64,000 nucleotides of DNA from the NCBI RefSeq assembly GCF_030811535.1, contig NZ_JAUSQX010000001.1, positions 558,001-622,000 of the forward strand, read 5' to 3'. Shown one piece after another: positions 34,911-43,651 of this stretch. Every line of letters begins with the position of its first letter. The stretch's first letter is position 1. The notes under the pieces are model-generated. The model did not search any database. It was not told the DNA's origin and was given only the letters and a program-made list of their open reading frames with translations. The stretch is from Trueperella bonasi. Its GTDB lineage: Bacteria > Actinomycetota > Actinomycetes > Actinomycetales > Actinomycetaceae. The position numbers were made by a program, and so were the translations under genes.

Positions 34911-35083
34911 GTCACCTCGGTATGCGAAAAGTTCACCCACGAAAAGCATCGGCACTCGCGTTGTCATGAATAGCGCATGCGACAAACAATCGCCGATCCA
35001 CCGCTCAACGTTGTTCCACGCAAATCCGCAAGGCGACGAACCGCCTCATAAACCTAGATATCTTCAATGTTCTTGGTCGCCAT
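34911..35083 (-). pseudogene. Collapsed vapBC toxin-antitoxin remnant
   Basis: From ATG 35083 the minus strand reads MATKNIEDI, a TAG stop (35054-35056), then VYEAVRRLADLRGTTLSG, like the N terminus of a VapB-type antitoxin. At about 35000, in another frame, it continues as the C-terminal part of a PIN toxin: RWIGDCLSHAL and VPMLFVGE. A one-base slip in an A4/T4 run (34927-34930) leads to FSHTEVTVV and a stop at 34911. The C-terminal half of the antitoxin and most of the toxin are deleted. The recognition rests on short motifs, so it is moderately sure. Confidence 0.55.
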
Positions 35084-35262
35084 AGCTAAAATTCCACCAT
35101 CAAGGCTCGAGTCTCACACGCATCCCTACTCCAAAGGCGGCGCAGTGAGATCGGCCGCGCTTTTAACACCCGCCTTTCGGCGACACCCGGATCACCCCGC
35201 CGCGAAAAATGCCATTATTTCAAGCAGTCAAAGCGAAATGTTAGCGACACCTTCATTTTAAA

Positions 35263-35292
35263 TTGGACTATGGTGGCGGTTCGAGCAATAAT
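35263..35292 (+). promoter_or_regulatory. Candidate promoter of the heme operon
   Basis: TTGGAC (35263-35268) and AATAAT (35287-35292) are 18 bp apart, about 60 bp upstream of the ferrochelatase start. The rest of the 35084-35349 intergenic DNA shows no gene or strong repeat. Confidence 0.4.
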
Positions 35293-35349
35293 CTTGGGCG
35301 TGGAAAATAATGCAACACCAAGCCCCAAACCAGCCCGCGAGGTCGCCTC

Positions 35350-36333
35350 ATGAGCGATGCCTACATGCTACTTTCTTACGGCGGCCCCGACAAACCTTCC
35401 GACGTCGTACCGTTCCTACGCAACGCTGTGGCGGGTAAGGGGATTCCAGACGAGCGGCTCGAAGAAGTTGGCGAGCACTATTTCCTCTTCGGTGGCAAGT
35501 CCCCAATTAATGAGCTTAATTTCCAGCTCGCGCAACGTATCCGCGACGAATTAGCCGCTAGAGGCGACCACACGCCCGTCATCGTCGGCAATCGGAACTG
35601 GCACCCGTATGGCAACGAAGCATTGGAGGAGCTCTACTCCCAAGGCGCCCGGCACATTCGTGCGATTGCTACCGCGGCGTACGGTTCGTACTCCTCGTGC
35701 CGGCAATACCGCGAAGACGTCGCGCGCTGGTTAGGCGACCTCGAATACCCCGACCTACGCGTCGATAAGGTCAGGCCATTTTGGGAAACCTCGGGCTTCA
35801 TGGAGGCCTACCTCGACGTCGTACGCAAGGCTCGCGAGCAAGCCGCACCACACGCCCGGGTCCTGTTCGTCACCCACTCGATACCGACGGCGATGGATCG
35901 GGCTTCTGGCCGCGCACTCAATCTGACTTACGAGCAGCAGCACCTCGAAGTGGCGCGCACCATTACACGTGAACTGGATATCACCGACTGGGATATGACG
36001 TACTGTTCCCGTTCGGGAAGCCCGCATACCCCCTGGCTGGAGCCCGACGTCAACGATCACATTGAAGAGTTAGCAGAACGCAGTGTGTCCGCTGTTCTCA
36101 TCGTTCCCATCGGCTTTATTTCCGATCACATGGAAGTGATCTACGATCTGGACACGCAGGCCAAAGAAACCTGCGAGGCTCTCGGCATCGAACACTACCG
36201 CGCGGACACGATTGATCACTCGCCTGTTTTTGTCCAACAGCTTGCTGACCTGTTCCAAGGCGAAGGGGAAATATCATGCCCGTCCACGTGTTGCTGGGCG
36301 AGCGACTCTGCGCCCGCCCTGGCCGCAATATAG
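35350..36333 (+). CDS. hemH: Ferrochelatase (coproporphyrin ferrochelatase CpfC/HemH)
   Basis: The 327-residue protein inserts Fe(II) into coproporphyrin III in the actinobacterial heme pathway. The catalytic His176 lies in VTHSIP and Glu262 in HMEVIYDLD, and CSRSGSPHTPWLEPD is typical. Cys117 in the SYSSCRQYRE motif plus C310, C314 and C315 near the C terminus could ligate the [2Fe-2S] cluster known in actinobacterial ferrochelatases. It precedes chdC by 34 bp, which supports the coproporphyrin-dependent branch rather than protoporphyrin. Confidence 0.94.
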   Translation: MSDAYMLLSYGGPDKPSDVVPFLRNAVAGKGIPDERLEEVGEHYFLFGGKSPINELNFQLAQRIRDELAARGDHTPVIVGNRNWHPYGNEALEELYSQGARHIRAIATAAYGSYSSCRQYREDVARWLGDLEYPDLRVDKVRPFWETSGFMEAYLDVVRKAREQAAPHARVLFVTHSIPTAMDRASGRALNLTYEQQHLEVARTITRELDITDWDMTYCSRSGSPHTPWLEPDVNDHIEELAERSVSAVLIVPIGFISDHMEVIYDLDTQAKETCEALGIEHYRADTIDHSPVFVQQLADLFQGEGEISCPSTCCWASDSAPALAAI

Positions 36334-36367
36334 TCTGCCCAAGTCCACCACTATTGAAGGAGTTTTT

Positions 36368-37117
36368 ATGAGCCACCACCCTGCACCCCATCACGGTGCC
36401 CCCCATCACGGTGCGCCCCACCACGGAGGCGGCCACGATTCGCACGGCCACCCCGATCCAGAGTTTGTTGATCACCTGAATTCAACGCGGCCGTTCGTGA
36501 TGTGGGCCGTTTTCGCAGGCGGGCGCCATATCGACGACGTCGACGCCGCAGTTTCAGCCGCCGAATCGGCTATCGATGATTCGGGCGTGAAAGTGCGCGG
36601 CTTCTACGACCTAGCGGGCTACCGCGCGGACGCGGACCTCATGGCCTGGTTTATCGCGGACACCCCAGAGCAGCTGCAAGCAGCCTACCGCGCGCTCGCG
36701 AATTCGAAGCTGGATCTGACCCCCGTCTGGTCCGTCATCGCCCAGCACAAGCCGGCCGAATTTAACAAGGCCCACTTGCCCGGAATGTTCGTCCACGAGG
36801 AAGCGCCCGCCTACGCCTCTGTTTATCCATTCGTACGTTCCTACGACTGGTATTTGCTAGAACCGTGGAAGCGCGCATCGATCATGAAGAATCACGGCAT
36901 GGCTGGCCGGGATTTCGGCGATCTAGTGACCTCCACGCTCGCCACCTTCTCGCTCTCGGATTACGAGTGGGTCGTGGCCCTCGAGGGCGATGATCTGACC
37001 CGCATCGTCGACCTCATGTACGCCTTCCGCAACACGGAGGCCCGCTTGTACGTGCGCCAAGACACCCCGTTCTTCACGGGCCGGCGCTGCGAGCTTCGCG
37101 ACTGGGCCCGCCGCTAA
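36368..37117 (+). CDS. chdC: H2O2-dependent heme synthase (coproheme decarboxylase ChdC/HemQ)
   Basis: The 249-residue enzyme oxidatively decarboxylates coproheme III to heme b. The catalytic Tyr is Y153 in VYPFVRSYDWYLL and the proximal heme ligand is H176 in KNHGMAGRDF. The start at ATG 36368 follows GAAGGAG. Residues 3-28 form an unusual His-rich leader containing three near-identical APHHG-type units, encoded by about 15-bp repeats, that is not part of the catalytic fold. Its position between ferrochelatase and an iron/heme importer fits heme metabolism. Confidence 0.93.
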   Translation: MSHHPAPHHGAPHHGAPHHGGGHDSHGHPDPEFVDHLNSTRPFVMWAVFAGGRHIDDVDAAVSAAESAIDDSGVKVRGFYDLAGYRADADLMAWFIADTPEQLQAAYRALANSKLDLTPVWSVIAQHKPAEFNKAHLPGMFVHEEAPAYASVYPFVRSYDWYLLEPWKRASIMKNHGMAGRDFGDLVTSTLATFSLSDYEWVVALEGDDLTRIVDLMYAFRNTEARLYVRQDTPFFTGRRCELRDWARR

Positions 37118-37121
37118 CCGC

Positions 37122-38120
37122 ATGCGTCCACGCGTCCTAACTATCGGGGCGGTTATCCTCCTGATAGTTATGCTGGCGGCCGTTAGCATCGGCCCGGTGC
37201 TGACGCCGCCGGCTCACGTGTTCAGTGCCCTTGCCTCGATTTTCTCTGGCGCGGGCACCGCGTCTGATGCGTTAGTAACGGGAATTCGCCTACCCCGCGT
37301 GCTGATCGCGGCGCTGATCGGCGGCGCACTGGCCGTATCCGGAGCGGCGATGCAGGCAGTTTTCCGCAACCCGTTGGCCGAGCCCGGAATTACCGGCGTT
37401 GGTGCGGGCGCGGCCTGCTTTGCGGTTTTGGCGATCGTCACCGGCATGTCAGCTATCCACCCGCTTTTGCTTCCCATAGGCGCATTCTTGGGAGCCCTCG
37501 CCGCTACCTTTGTGGTTCAGCTGGTTGGCGGGCGCCGGATCGGCACTTCGAGCGCCACCCTCCTGCTGGTGGGTATCGCACTGAATTCTTTCCTGGGCGC
37601 GCTGATTGCAGCGATAATTGCAAATGCGCCCAACGCGGAAGATGCCCGCTCTGCCGTGTTTTGGTTGAACGGCGATCTGAGCGGGCGCACCATGGACGAC
37701 GTCGGCCTCGTCGTCGTTCCCATATTGCTCGGCGTGGGAGTTGTGTTGCTGCACGCCCGGGAGCTCAATCTCCTCAGCCTTGGTGAGGCGACGGCACAAA
37801 GCAGCGGCGTGCCAGTCCGGCGCGTGACGCACGTCGTTCTCGCTTTCGCGGCGCTGGCGACGGCGGGGGCAGTGGCGACGACGGGGGTCATTTCCTTCGT
37901 CGGGCTCGTCGTTCCGCATTTGATCCGTTTGGTGGCCGGTGCGAATCACCGGTTTTTGCTACCCGCCTCCTTTATTTTTGGCGCAGTATTTCTGATCGTT
38001 GCAGACACAGTGGCCCGTATGCTGTTCAGTCCGGTGGTCTTGCAAACCGGTGTGATTACTTCACTGATTGGCGCGCCATTCCTACTCATTCTGGTGACGA
38101 GGCGGAGGGCGATAGCATGA
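37122..38120 (+). CDS. FecCD-family iron/heme ABC transporter permease
   Basis: The 332-residue permease has about nine or ten transmembrane helices and the family segments RLPRVLIAALIGGALAVSG, QAVFRNPLAEPGI and FVGLVVPHLIRL. It starts 4 bp after chdC and overlaps the ATPase gene by 4 nt. A single permease gene suggests a homodimer. Siderophore, heme and cobalamin systems share this fold; the heme-gene context favours heme or iron. Confidence 0.92.
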   Translation: MRPRVLTIGAVILLIVMLAAVSIGPVLTPPAHVFSALASIFSGAGTASDALVTGIRLPRVLIAALIGGALAVSGAAMQAVFRNPLAEPGITGVGAGAACFAVLAIVTGMSAIHPLLLPIGAFLGALAATFVVQLVGGRRIGTSSATLLLVGIALNSFLGALIAAIIANAPNAEDARSAVFWLNGDLSGRTMDDVGLVVVPILLGVGVVLLHARELNLLSLGEATAQSSGVPVRRVTHVVLAFAALATAGAVATTGVISFVGLVVPHLIRLVAGANHRFLLPASFIFGAVFLIVADTVARMLFSPVVLQTGVITSLIGAPFLLILVTRRRAIA

Positions 38121-38902
38121 GCCCGATCGAGCTTTCGCACATGCAGGTTTCCTACGGTAAACGCCGGGTGGTCAATATCGATTCGCTCCACCTGCGAAGT
38201 GGCGCCGTACACGGGCTAATCGGGCCCAACGGAGCTGGTAAATCGACACTCCTGAAAGCCATGCTCGGGCTCATCCCACACGCGGGCAGCGTCACGATTG
38301 ACGGTGAGGATTTCACTACCCTGTCGGCCCGCGATAAGGCGACCAAGGTGGCCTACCTGACCCAAGATTCACTGGCCAGCAATTCTTTTACAGGCCGCGA
38401 GGTCGTGGACATGGCAAGGTATGCCCGCCAATCCCGTTTCGCGCCCCGAACAATCGACGACGAGAACGCCGTCGATCGCGCTCTAGCAACAACGGGTGCG
38501 GACGCGTGGGCGAACCGGCCCACTTCAGCAACCAGTGGTGGTGAGCGCCAGCTCACTGGGCTCTCCCGTGTGCTCGCCCAAGAAACTACGGTTCTGTTAT
38601 TGGACGAACCCGTCTCGGCGCTCGACTTATCGCACGAGACCCGGGTGCTGAAAATGCTACGCGACTGGCTGGAAGCCAACGGCGGCCGCACCGTCGTCGT
38701 CGTGCTCCACGATCTGACGATGGCCGCGCGCTACTGCGATGAACTCGTGCTCCTCAAACCCGAAGAATCGGGGGCGACAGTCTGCGCACAGGGAACTCCG
38801 GAACATGTGTTAACCCCGGAGAAAATTGGGCAGGTTTACGACGTAGACGTGGATGTGCGGCGCAGTGCCGTGACGTCAAGTTTGGTGGTCACGGCACTGT
38901 GA
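38117..38902 (+). CDS. Iron/heme ABC transporter ATP-binding protein
   Basis: The 261-residue ATPase has Walker A GPNGAGKST, the Q-loop region YLTQD, signature TSGGERQLT, Walker B VLLLDEPVSALD and the H-loop in VVVLHDL. The sequence is of the FecE/BtuD/HmuV group. It is coupled to the permease by a 4-nt overlap and followed by the binding-protein gene with a 22-bp gap. Confidence 0.93.
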   Translation: MSPIELSHMQVSYGKRRVVNIDSLHLRSGAVHGLIGPNGAGKSTLLKAMLGLIPHAGSVTIDGEDFTTLSARDKATKVAYLTQDSLASNSFTGREVVDMARYARQSRFAPRTIDDENAVDRALATTGADAWANRPTSATSGGERQLTGLSRVLAQETTVLLLDEPVSALDLSHETRVLKMLRDWLEANGGRTVVVVLHDLTMAARYCDELVLLKPEESGATVCAQGTPEHVLTPEKIGQVYDVDVDVRRSAVTSSLVVTAL

Positions 38903-38924
38903 CCGGAATGTGATGGAGGATGGG

Positions 38925-39908
38925 ATGAAACACTTACGAAAATTCGCCGGTGCGATTGCGATCGCCCTCGTTTTAGCTGGCTGCGGTTCGGATGACGGTG
39001 CGGCCGGCTCAACAGCAGCCCCGAGCGCGACGACGGCTGGCGCGGCTGATTCCGAACAGGCCAGTTCGGCAGCACCTGGTGAAGGGCAGGCAGAAGAGTC
39101 GAAATATGAGCGAATTGTTGCGGTTAACGCGGAAACAGCGGACTTGGCGCTCATGCTGGTCGGGCCGGAGAACATCGCCGCTATTTCAGAAACCGCGCAG
39201 TCGCCGCACATGGGTCAAGTTCCCGAGCTTGCGGAGCAGGTGAACAACACGCTGCCGCCGGGAATCGAACCGGATGCCGAGCAAATCCTCTCATTCAACC
39301 CGGACCTCGTACTGATCACCCCGCGTGCTCACGGCACGATGGAGTCGGTGCGCGATCAGCTCGTGGCAACAGGAGTAGAGACCCATCAGTTCACACCAAC
39401 CGATTTTGACAGCCCGGAAGGATACGCTTCAGCTATCCGGGAATTGGGTGAGATTCTTGGCGTACCCGCCAAGGCCGAAGAGCTCGCCAGCGAGTTTGAA
39501 CAACGAATCGCTGAACTTGACGAGCAAAAGGGCGATAAGTCGCCGTCGATGATTGCGTTGATGGCACGCGGGCCCTCGATCATGGTGTATGGCGAAACCA
39601 ATGCGCTGCCGGGTCTAGCCATGCGCGCTGGGGCAACGAATGCTGCTGCCGATCTCGGTTTGACCAAGACTAGCCCAATCGATGCCGAACAACTCCTCAA
39701 AGCAAATCCGGACATCATCTTCCTCGAAGACTTCAACGGCGCGGGGATGGCGCCCTTCGAAGCGATGCTCGCCGATCCCGCGCTCGCCGAAGTTGCGGCG
39801 ATTAAGAACGATCGAATCGTGCTTATTCCCATGACCGAGGCTTCCACGTTGGCCGGGTTGAACATGGTGACCGGCTACGAAAAAATCTTGGCCGAAGTTC
39901 AAAAATAG
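38925..39908 (+). CDS. Iron/heme-binding lipoprotein of ABC importer
   Basis: The 327-residue lipoprotein starts at ATG 38925 with GGAGG 5 nt upstream; an earlier in-frame ATG at 38910 is less likely. The signal peptide ends in LAGC (Cys20). A Ser/Ala/Gly/Glu-rich spacer leads into a type III periplasmic-binding fold (about 65-325) with ERIVAVN and SFNPDLVLITP, as in siderophore- and heme-binding proteins. No heme ligand can be assigned from the sequence alone. Confidence 0.9.
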   Translation: MKHLRKFAGAIAIALVLAGCGSDDGAAGSTAAPSATTAGAADSEQASSAAPGEGQAEESKYERIVAVNAETADLALMLVGPENIAAISETAQSPHMGQVPELAEQVNNTLPPGIEPDAEQILSFNPDLVLITPRAHGTMESVRDQLVATGVETHQFTPTDFDSPEGYASAIRELGEILGVPAKAEELASEFEQRIAELDEQKGDKSPSMIALMARGPSIMVYGETNALPGLAMRAGATNAAADLGLTKTSPIDAEQLLKANPDIIFLEDFNGAGMAPFEAMLADPALAEVAAIKNDRIVLIPMTEASTLAGLNMVTGYEKILAEVQK

Positions 39909-39925
39909 CGCGGTAGGGACAGATC

Positions 39926-41647
39926 ATGAGCGGCAAACGCACGGACTTCTTCACGCCGGGTAACGCTCCTATTCGCTTGCAAACTGTGTTGCTCGCACTG
40001 CGCGCTCTTGGCGTGGGAGTGACGCTGTGGGCTGTCGGGCAACTGGTTGGTGGCGCTTTTGCTGGCGAGGTTTCCGGGGCGGCGATAGCCGCTGGCGTGG
40101 CTGGTGCGCTGGTCGCGGTGATGTGCGAATACGTGAACGGCATGTCGAAATCGGCAGGCGCGAGCCGGGAAGAAAAGCGTGTGCGCCAGGCGTTGTTGTC
40201 ACATGCGTTCGGGCTTGGGCCAGCGCGTTTTACCGGTAAAGAAACCGGGCGGATCGTCTCGCTCATGACCGATTCCGTTGAACGGGTGGCCACCTATCGG
40301 CAGGGCTACCTAGGGCAGCTGATCGGCTCGGTGTTAAAGCCGTTTTTGACGTTGGCATTGATCGCTGTGCTCATCGATTGGTTGACCGCCCTTGTGCTGC
40401 TGGTGTGCTTGCCCTTCGTGCCGCTCGTGATCGGCGTTTTTCAGAAAAAATTTCGCAAAGATTCGGCCGGATCGCGAAGGATTCGCGGGAAGCTGGCAAG
40501 CCAGTTTTTAGAGGCTATTCAAAACCTGCCGACCTTGGTGGGGCTACGGGCTGCGGATCGGATTGGTGAGTCGCTTGCCGAGACCGGTGAAACCAACCGG
40601 AAAGCGCTCATGAAGGTGCTGGCACGCAACCAGCTGTTGCTGTTTGTGACGGAAGCAGTTTTTGCACTGTTCTTGGTAAGCGTGGGCGTGGCCATGGCGT
40701 GGGTGCGGCTTCGCAGCGGGGCAATCGGGATCGGTGATGCGGTGGCGCTGGTTCTCCTCACCACGCAGCTGACAACGCCCATCACGCAGGTTGGCGGCTT
40801 CTTCTACATCGGAATGGGCGGGAGAGCAGGGCAAAGCGCTATTCTCGGTTTCCTTGCGCGGAAGGCTTCGCAAGTTTCCGTTGCCCCCAGCGACAGTGTA
40901 GGCAACAGCACTGATGTCGGCAGAACCGCTGACGCGGGCGATACCGCTAATATCGGCGCCGTAGCAAACGATTCGGGGGCGCCCGAGTCAGCCGTCAACT
41001 TCAGCGATGTCGGCTTCTCATACACGAAAGATCAGCCGATTCTGCACGGCCTGAATCTTGATGTCTCCCCCGGCCAACGCACCGCGTTCGTCGGTTCTTC
41101 GGGCAGCGGCAAATCCACGATTCTCAGCATCATGGCTGGAGATCTTGTGCCGATCCATGGAGTAGCGAGCGTAGACGGCGTCGTGCTCGCGCCCATGACG
41201 CAAGAAGAGGTGCGGGGCAAAAGCGCGTGCGTCAATCAACAGACCTGGCTCTTCCATGGAACGCTGGCAGAAAACCTGCGGGTGGCGCGGTCGGATGCCT
41301 CCGAGGCGGAGATGTTGGACGCGCTCGAGGCGGTTAACTTGCGGGAATGGGTTGACTCTTTGCCGGAGGGATTGGGTACGCCGGTGGGCGAACGCGGGAT
41401 GGCGGTCTCGGGAGGGCAGGCCCAGCGGATTTCGATTGCGCGGGCGATTTTAGCGGGGCGCGAACTCATCCTGTTTGACGAGCCGACCTCGCAGGTTGAC
41501 CTGCATTCCGAACGCATCATCGAGCGGGTCATCGACGATTTGGCGCGGCGAGCTACCGTGGTGGTTGCCACCCATCGCCCCGCTTTGGCCAAGGGAGACG
41601 TGTACCGCGTTAGTGACGGCCATGTGGACGGGGCGAAGAATGATTAA
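39926..41647 (+). CDS. ABC exporter half-transporter, subunit 1 (CydD-like)
   Basis: The 573-residue protein is a six-helix type IV ABC domain (about 20-310) fused to an ATPase. The ATPase has Walker A GSSGSGKST, signature VSGGQAQRIS, Walker B ILFDEPTSQVD and the H-loop in ATHRPAL. Between domains (about 318-350) is a low-complexity linker with repeated D/T/A/G/N units. It pairs with the next gene, overlapping by 8 nt, as a heterodimer. CydDC exports thiols and binds heme, but other heterodimeric exporters look similar. Confidence 0.85.
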   Translation: MSGKRTDFFTPGNAPIRLQTVLLALRALGVGVTLWAVGQLVGGAFAGEVSGAAIAAGVAGALVAVMCEYVNGMSKSAGASREEKRVRQALLSHAFGLGPARFTGKETGRIVSLMTDSVERVATYRQGYLGQLIGSVLKPFLTLALIAVLIDWLTALVLLVCLPFVPLVIGVFQKKFRKDSAGSRRIRGKLASQFLEAIQNLPTLVGLRAADRIGESLAETGETNRKALMKVLARNQLLLFVTEAVFALFLVSVGVAMAWVRLRSGAIGIGDAVALVLLTTQLTTPITQVGGFFYIGMGGRAGQSAILGFLARKASQVSVAPSDSVGNSTDVGRTADAGDTANIGAVANDSGAPESAVNFSDVGFSYTKDQPILHGLNLDVSPGQRTAFVGSSGSGKSTILSIMAGDLVPIHGVASVDGVVLAPMTQEEVRGKSACVNQQTWLFHGTLAENLRVARSDASEAEMLDALEAVNLREWVDSLPEGLGTPVGERGMAVSGGQAQRISIARAILAGRELILFDEPTSQVDLHSERIIERVIDDLARRATVVVATHRPALAKGDVYRVSDGHVDGAKND

Positions 41648-43370
41648 AAGAATTTCTGCGATTAGCGACTGGCTCGTCTCGGTGACACGGCAGGTTCTGG
41701 CGCCATTGACGTGGTCGGTTTTATTCCGGCATCTTTACTTCGCGGCACATCTAGGACTGCTGACCGTAGGGGCGTGGGCGATCGGATCTTTGGCACGCGA
41801 CCTAGCCAGCGGTGAACCGGCCTCGTGGAGTTTGTTGTGGCTCGTGAATGCGCTAATCGGCCTATCCTTGACGAAGGCTATCTTTAACTACCTCGAACAT
41901 TTTCTTGGCCACCTCGTCGCATTCAAAGCGTTAGAGATCTTGCGGGTTGAACTGTATCGCAAGCTCGTGCCGCTAGCCACGCAGATTCGTAGCACATCAG
42001 GCGATCTCATGACCCGTGCTACAAAGGACATCGATCGGATCGAGGTGTTCTTCGCACACACTCTCGCGCCCGCATTTACAGCCGTTACCGTTCCGCTTGT
42101 GGCGCTCATTGTTGGGTTGTTCACGATTGGCTGGCAACTCGTGCTCATTGCGGCCATTGGCCTTCTTCTCGATGTACTTTTTGTGCCGTGGCTCGGCGCT
42201 CGGCGAAGCTTAGAATCCGCGCGAAAACTGAATGCCAGCCGTGCTGAACTCGCACAGCACGTAACAGATTCAGTTCAGGGCATGGCCGAAGTCACGGGAT
42301 ACGGGCACACCCGGGCTCGAATCGCGGAGATGGGCTCGGTTGACGAGCGGCTCGGGCAGGTGCAGAGGGTACGCGGCCGGTGGGATGCAATCCGGCAATC
42401 GGCGGCTATTGGGTTAAGGCTGTTGACTGTGTTGGCCGTAGCGATCGTGGGGGTGTCGAGCGGCGTGGATCCGGTCGCGCTGTGTGTTTGGGCGGTTGCC
42501 GTGTGGGGGCTGTATGACGTGACAGCTGGCATTCGCGAGTTCGTGGGCTCGCTCGACGCATCACTGGCTGCTGCCGAGCGTGTTCACCAAGTCGCAACGA
42601 CGCCGCCGAAAGTCACTCAAATCGAAGCGCCGGTGGCGCTGCCCGAGTTCGGTTTAGATATCCGCGTGACCGGAGTGGACTACATCTATCCGAGCGAGCG
42701 TGTTCGGGACAATGCGCTAACAGATGTTGATCTTTATGTGCCCGCTGGTTCACATACGTGCCTGATTGGGACGTCAGGATCAGGCAAGTCTACGTTGCTG
42801 AAACTGATCGCCCGGCACGATGATCCCACGAATGGCAAGATCAGGCTTGCCGGCGAGGATCTGCGCGATGTGGCTCTCGATGATCTGCGCGTCCGTGTTC
42901 TACTCGTTGAGCAAACGGCCACTATTTTTAATGGCACCGTTGCGGAAAACTTGAGGTTGGCCGATGAGCACGCCGGGGACGATGCGCTTCGGCAGGCGCT
43001 CGAAGCGGTGAATCTGTGGGAGGAGCTTGAAGAGCGCGGCGGGCTCGAGGCCAAAGTGGGCGAACACGGGAAACTGCTATCCGGCGGGCAGAGGCAGCGT
43101 TTGGCGCTTGCCCGTGCGATTCTGGTCAAACCTGACGTGTTGTTGCTCGATGAGTTTACCGCCCATCTTGATGCCGAGAACGCGGCGGCGATGCGACGCA
43201 ATCTTCAGTGTGAATTACCGGGTGTCACGATCATCGAATCAACACACACAGCGCTTGGACTCGAGGAAGCGGATCAGATCGTGATTCTCGATAATGGCCG
43301 GATTCACGAAAAGGGCACTCCCGCGCATGTGAAAGAATCGCTCAAACGACTTTTCGGGCTTCGCATCTGA
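41640..43370 (+). CDS. ABC exporter half-transporter, subunit 2 (CydC-like)
   Basis: The 576-residue partner has about six transmembrane helices (roughly 20-310) followed by an ATPase with Walker A GTSGSGKST, signature LSGGQRQRLA, Walker B LLLDEFTAHLD and the H-loop in ESTHTAL. ATG 41640 overlaps the previous stop by 8 nt, so an upstream extension in another frame is rejected. It ends the plus-strand heme/iron block; 8 bp later begins the palindromic repeat at 43379. It could export a heme-related compound or thiol. The substrate is not visible. Confidence 0.85.
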   Translation: MIKRISAISDWLVSVTRQVLAPLTWSVLFRHLYFAAHLGLLTVGAWAIGSLARDLASGEPASWSLLWLVNALIGLSLTKAIFNYLEHFLGHLVAFKALEILRVELYRKLVPLATQIRSTSGDLMTRATKDIDRIEVFFAHTLAPAFTAVTVPLVALIVGLFTIGWQLVLIAAIGLLLDVLFVPWLGARRSLESARKLNASRAELAQHVTDSVQGMAEVTGYGHTRARIAEMGSVDERLGQVQRVRGRWDAIRQSAAIGLRLLTVLAVAIVGVSSGVDPVALCVWAVAVWGLYDVTAGIREFVGSLDASLAAAERVHQVATTPPKVTQIEAPVALPEFGLDIRVTGVDYIYPSERVRDNALTDVDLYVPAGSHTCLIGTSGSGKSTLLKLIARHDDPTNGKIRLAGEDLRDVALDDLRVRVLLVEQTATIFNGTVAENLRLADEHAGDDALRQALEAVNLWEELEERGGLEAKVGEHGKLLSGGQRQRLALARAILVKPDVLLLDEFTAHLDAENAAAMRRNLQCELPGVTIIESTHTALGLEEADQIVILDNGRIHEKGTPAHVKESLKRLFGLRI

Positions 43371-43378
43371 CCGTCCGA

Positions 43379-43448
43379 ACATTTGAGGGACAATTCTGGC
43401 ACGATCTTGCCAGATACGAAGATCGGCCCGGGATCGTCCCCCAAATGT
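43379..43448. repeat. 70-bp imperfect palindromic repeat, copy A
   Basis: The element starts ACATTTGAGGGA and ends TCCCCCAAATGT, its own inverted repeat. The interior pairs further (GATCTT...AAGATC in the centre), so the whole 70 bp folds into one long hairpin. It is a direct repeat of copy B at 44059-44128 with identical length and many compensated differences. Its last base overlaps the brnA stop and it begins 8 bp past the ABC exporter stop. Confidence 0.85.
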
Positions 43449-43651
43449 CAGGTGAACGTGAGCTTGCGCTGATTGATCCGGCACTCGGTCAGATACATGT
43501 TGATAATCGTCTGGTACGGAACACCTGTACGCGCCGCTTCGCCCTTGAAATACTCAATATTGGCAACATCAAGGTTCATAGTTACGGGCTTGCGCAAGCG
43601 TTCAGCATAGGGGTTAGACTGACTTTCACTAAAATCGTATTCCTGCCTCAT
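43448..43651 (-). CDS. brnA: BrnA-type antitoxin
   Basis: The 67-residue protein begins MRQEYDFSES and contains KPVTMNLDVANIEYFKGEA and VPYQTIINMYL, typical of the ribbon-helix-helix antitoxins paired with BrnT. ATG 43651 overlaps the toxin stop in ATGA and has GGAG 9 nt upstream, so an upstream TTG is rejected. It should bind BrnT and, as a dimer, repress its own promoter. The toxin-first order is the one usual for BrnTA. Confidence 0.85.
   Translation of the reverse strand: MRQEYDFSESQSNPYAERLRKPVTMNLDVANIEYFKGEAARTGVPYQTIINMYLTECRINQRKLTFT

Noticed and set aside
34755-34985. A 76-codon minus-strand frame upstream of the Ltp pseudogene
   Set aside because: Only its first ~25 codons resemble anything (a PIN-toxin end); the rest runs past the point where a neighbouring frame gives a natural stop, so I annotate it as part of the vapBC remnant.
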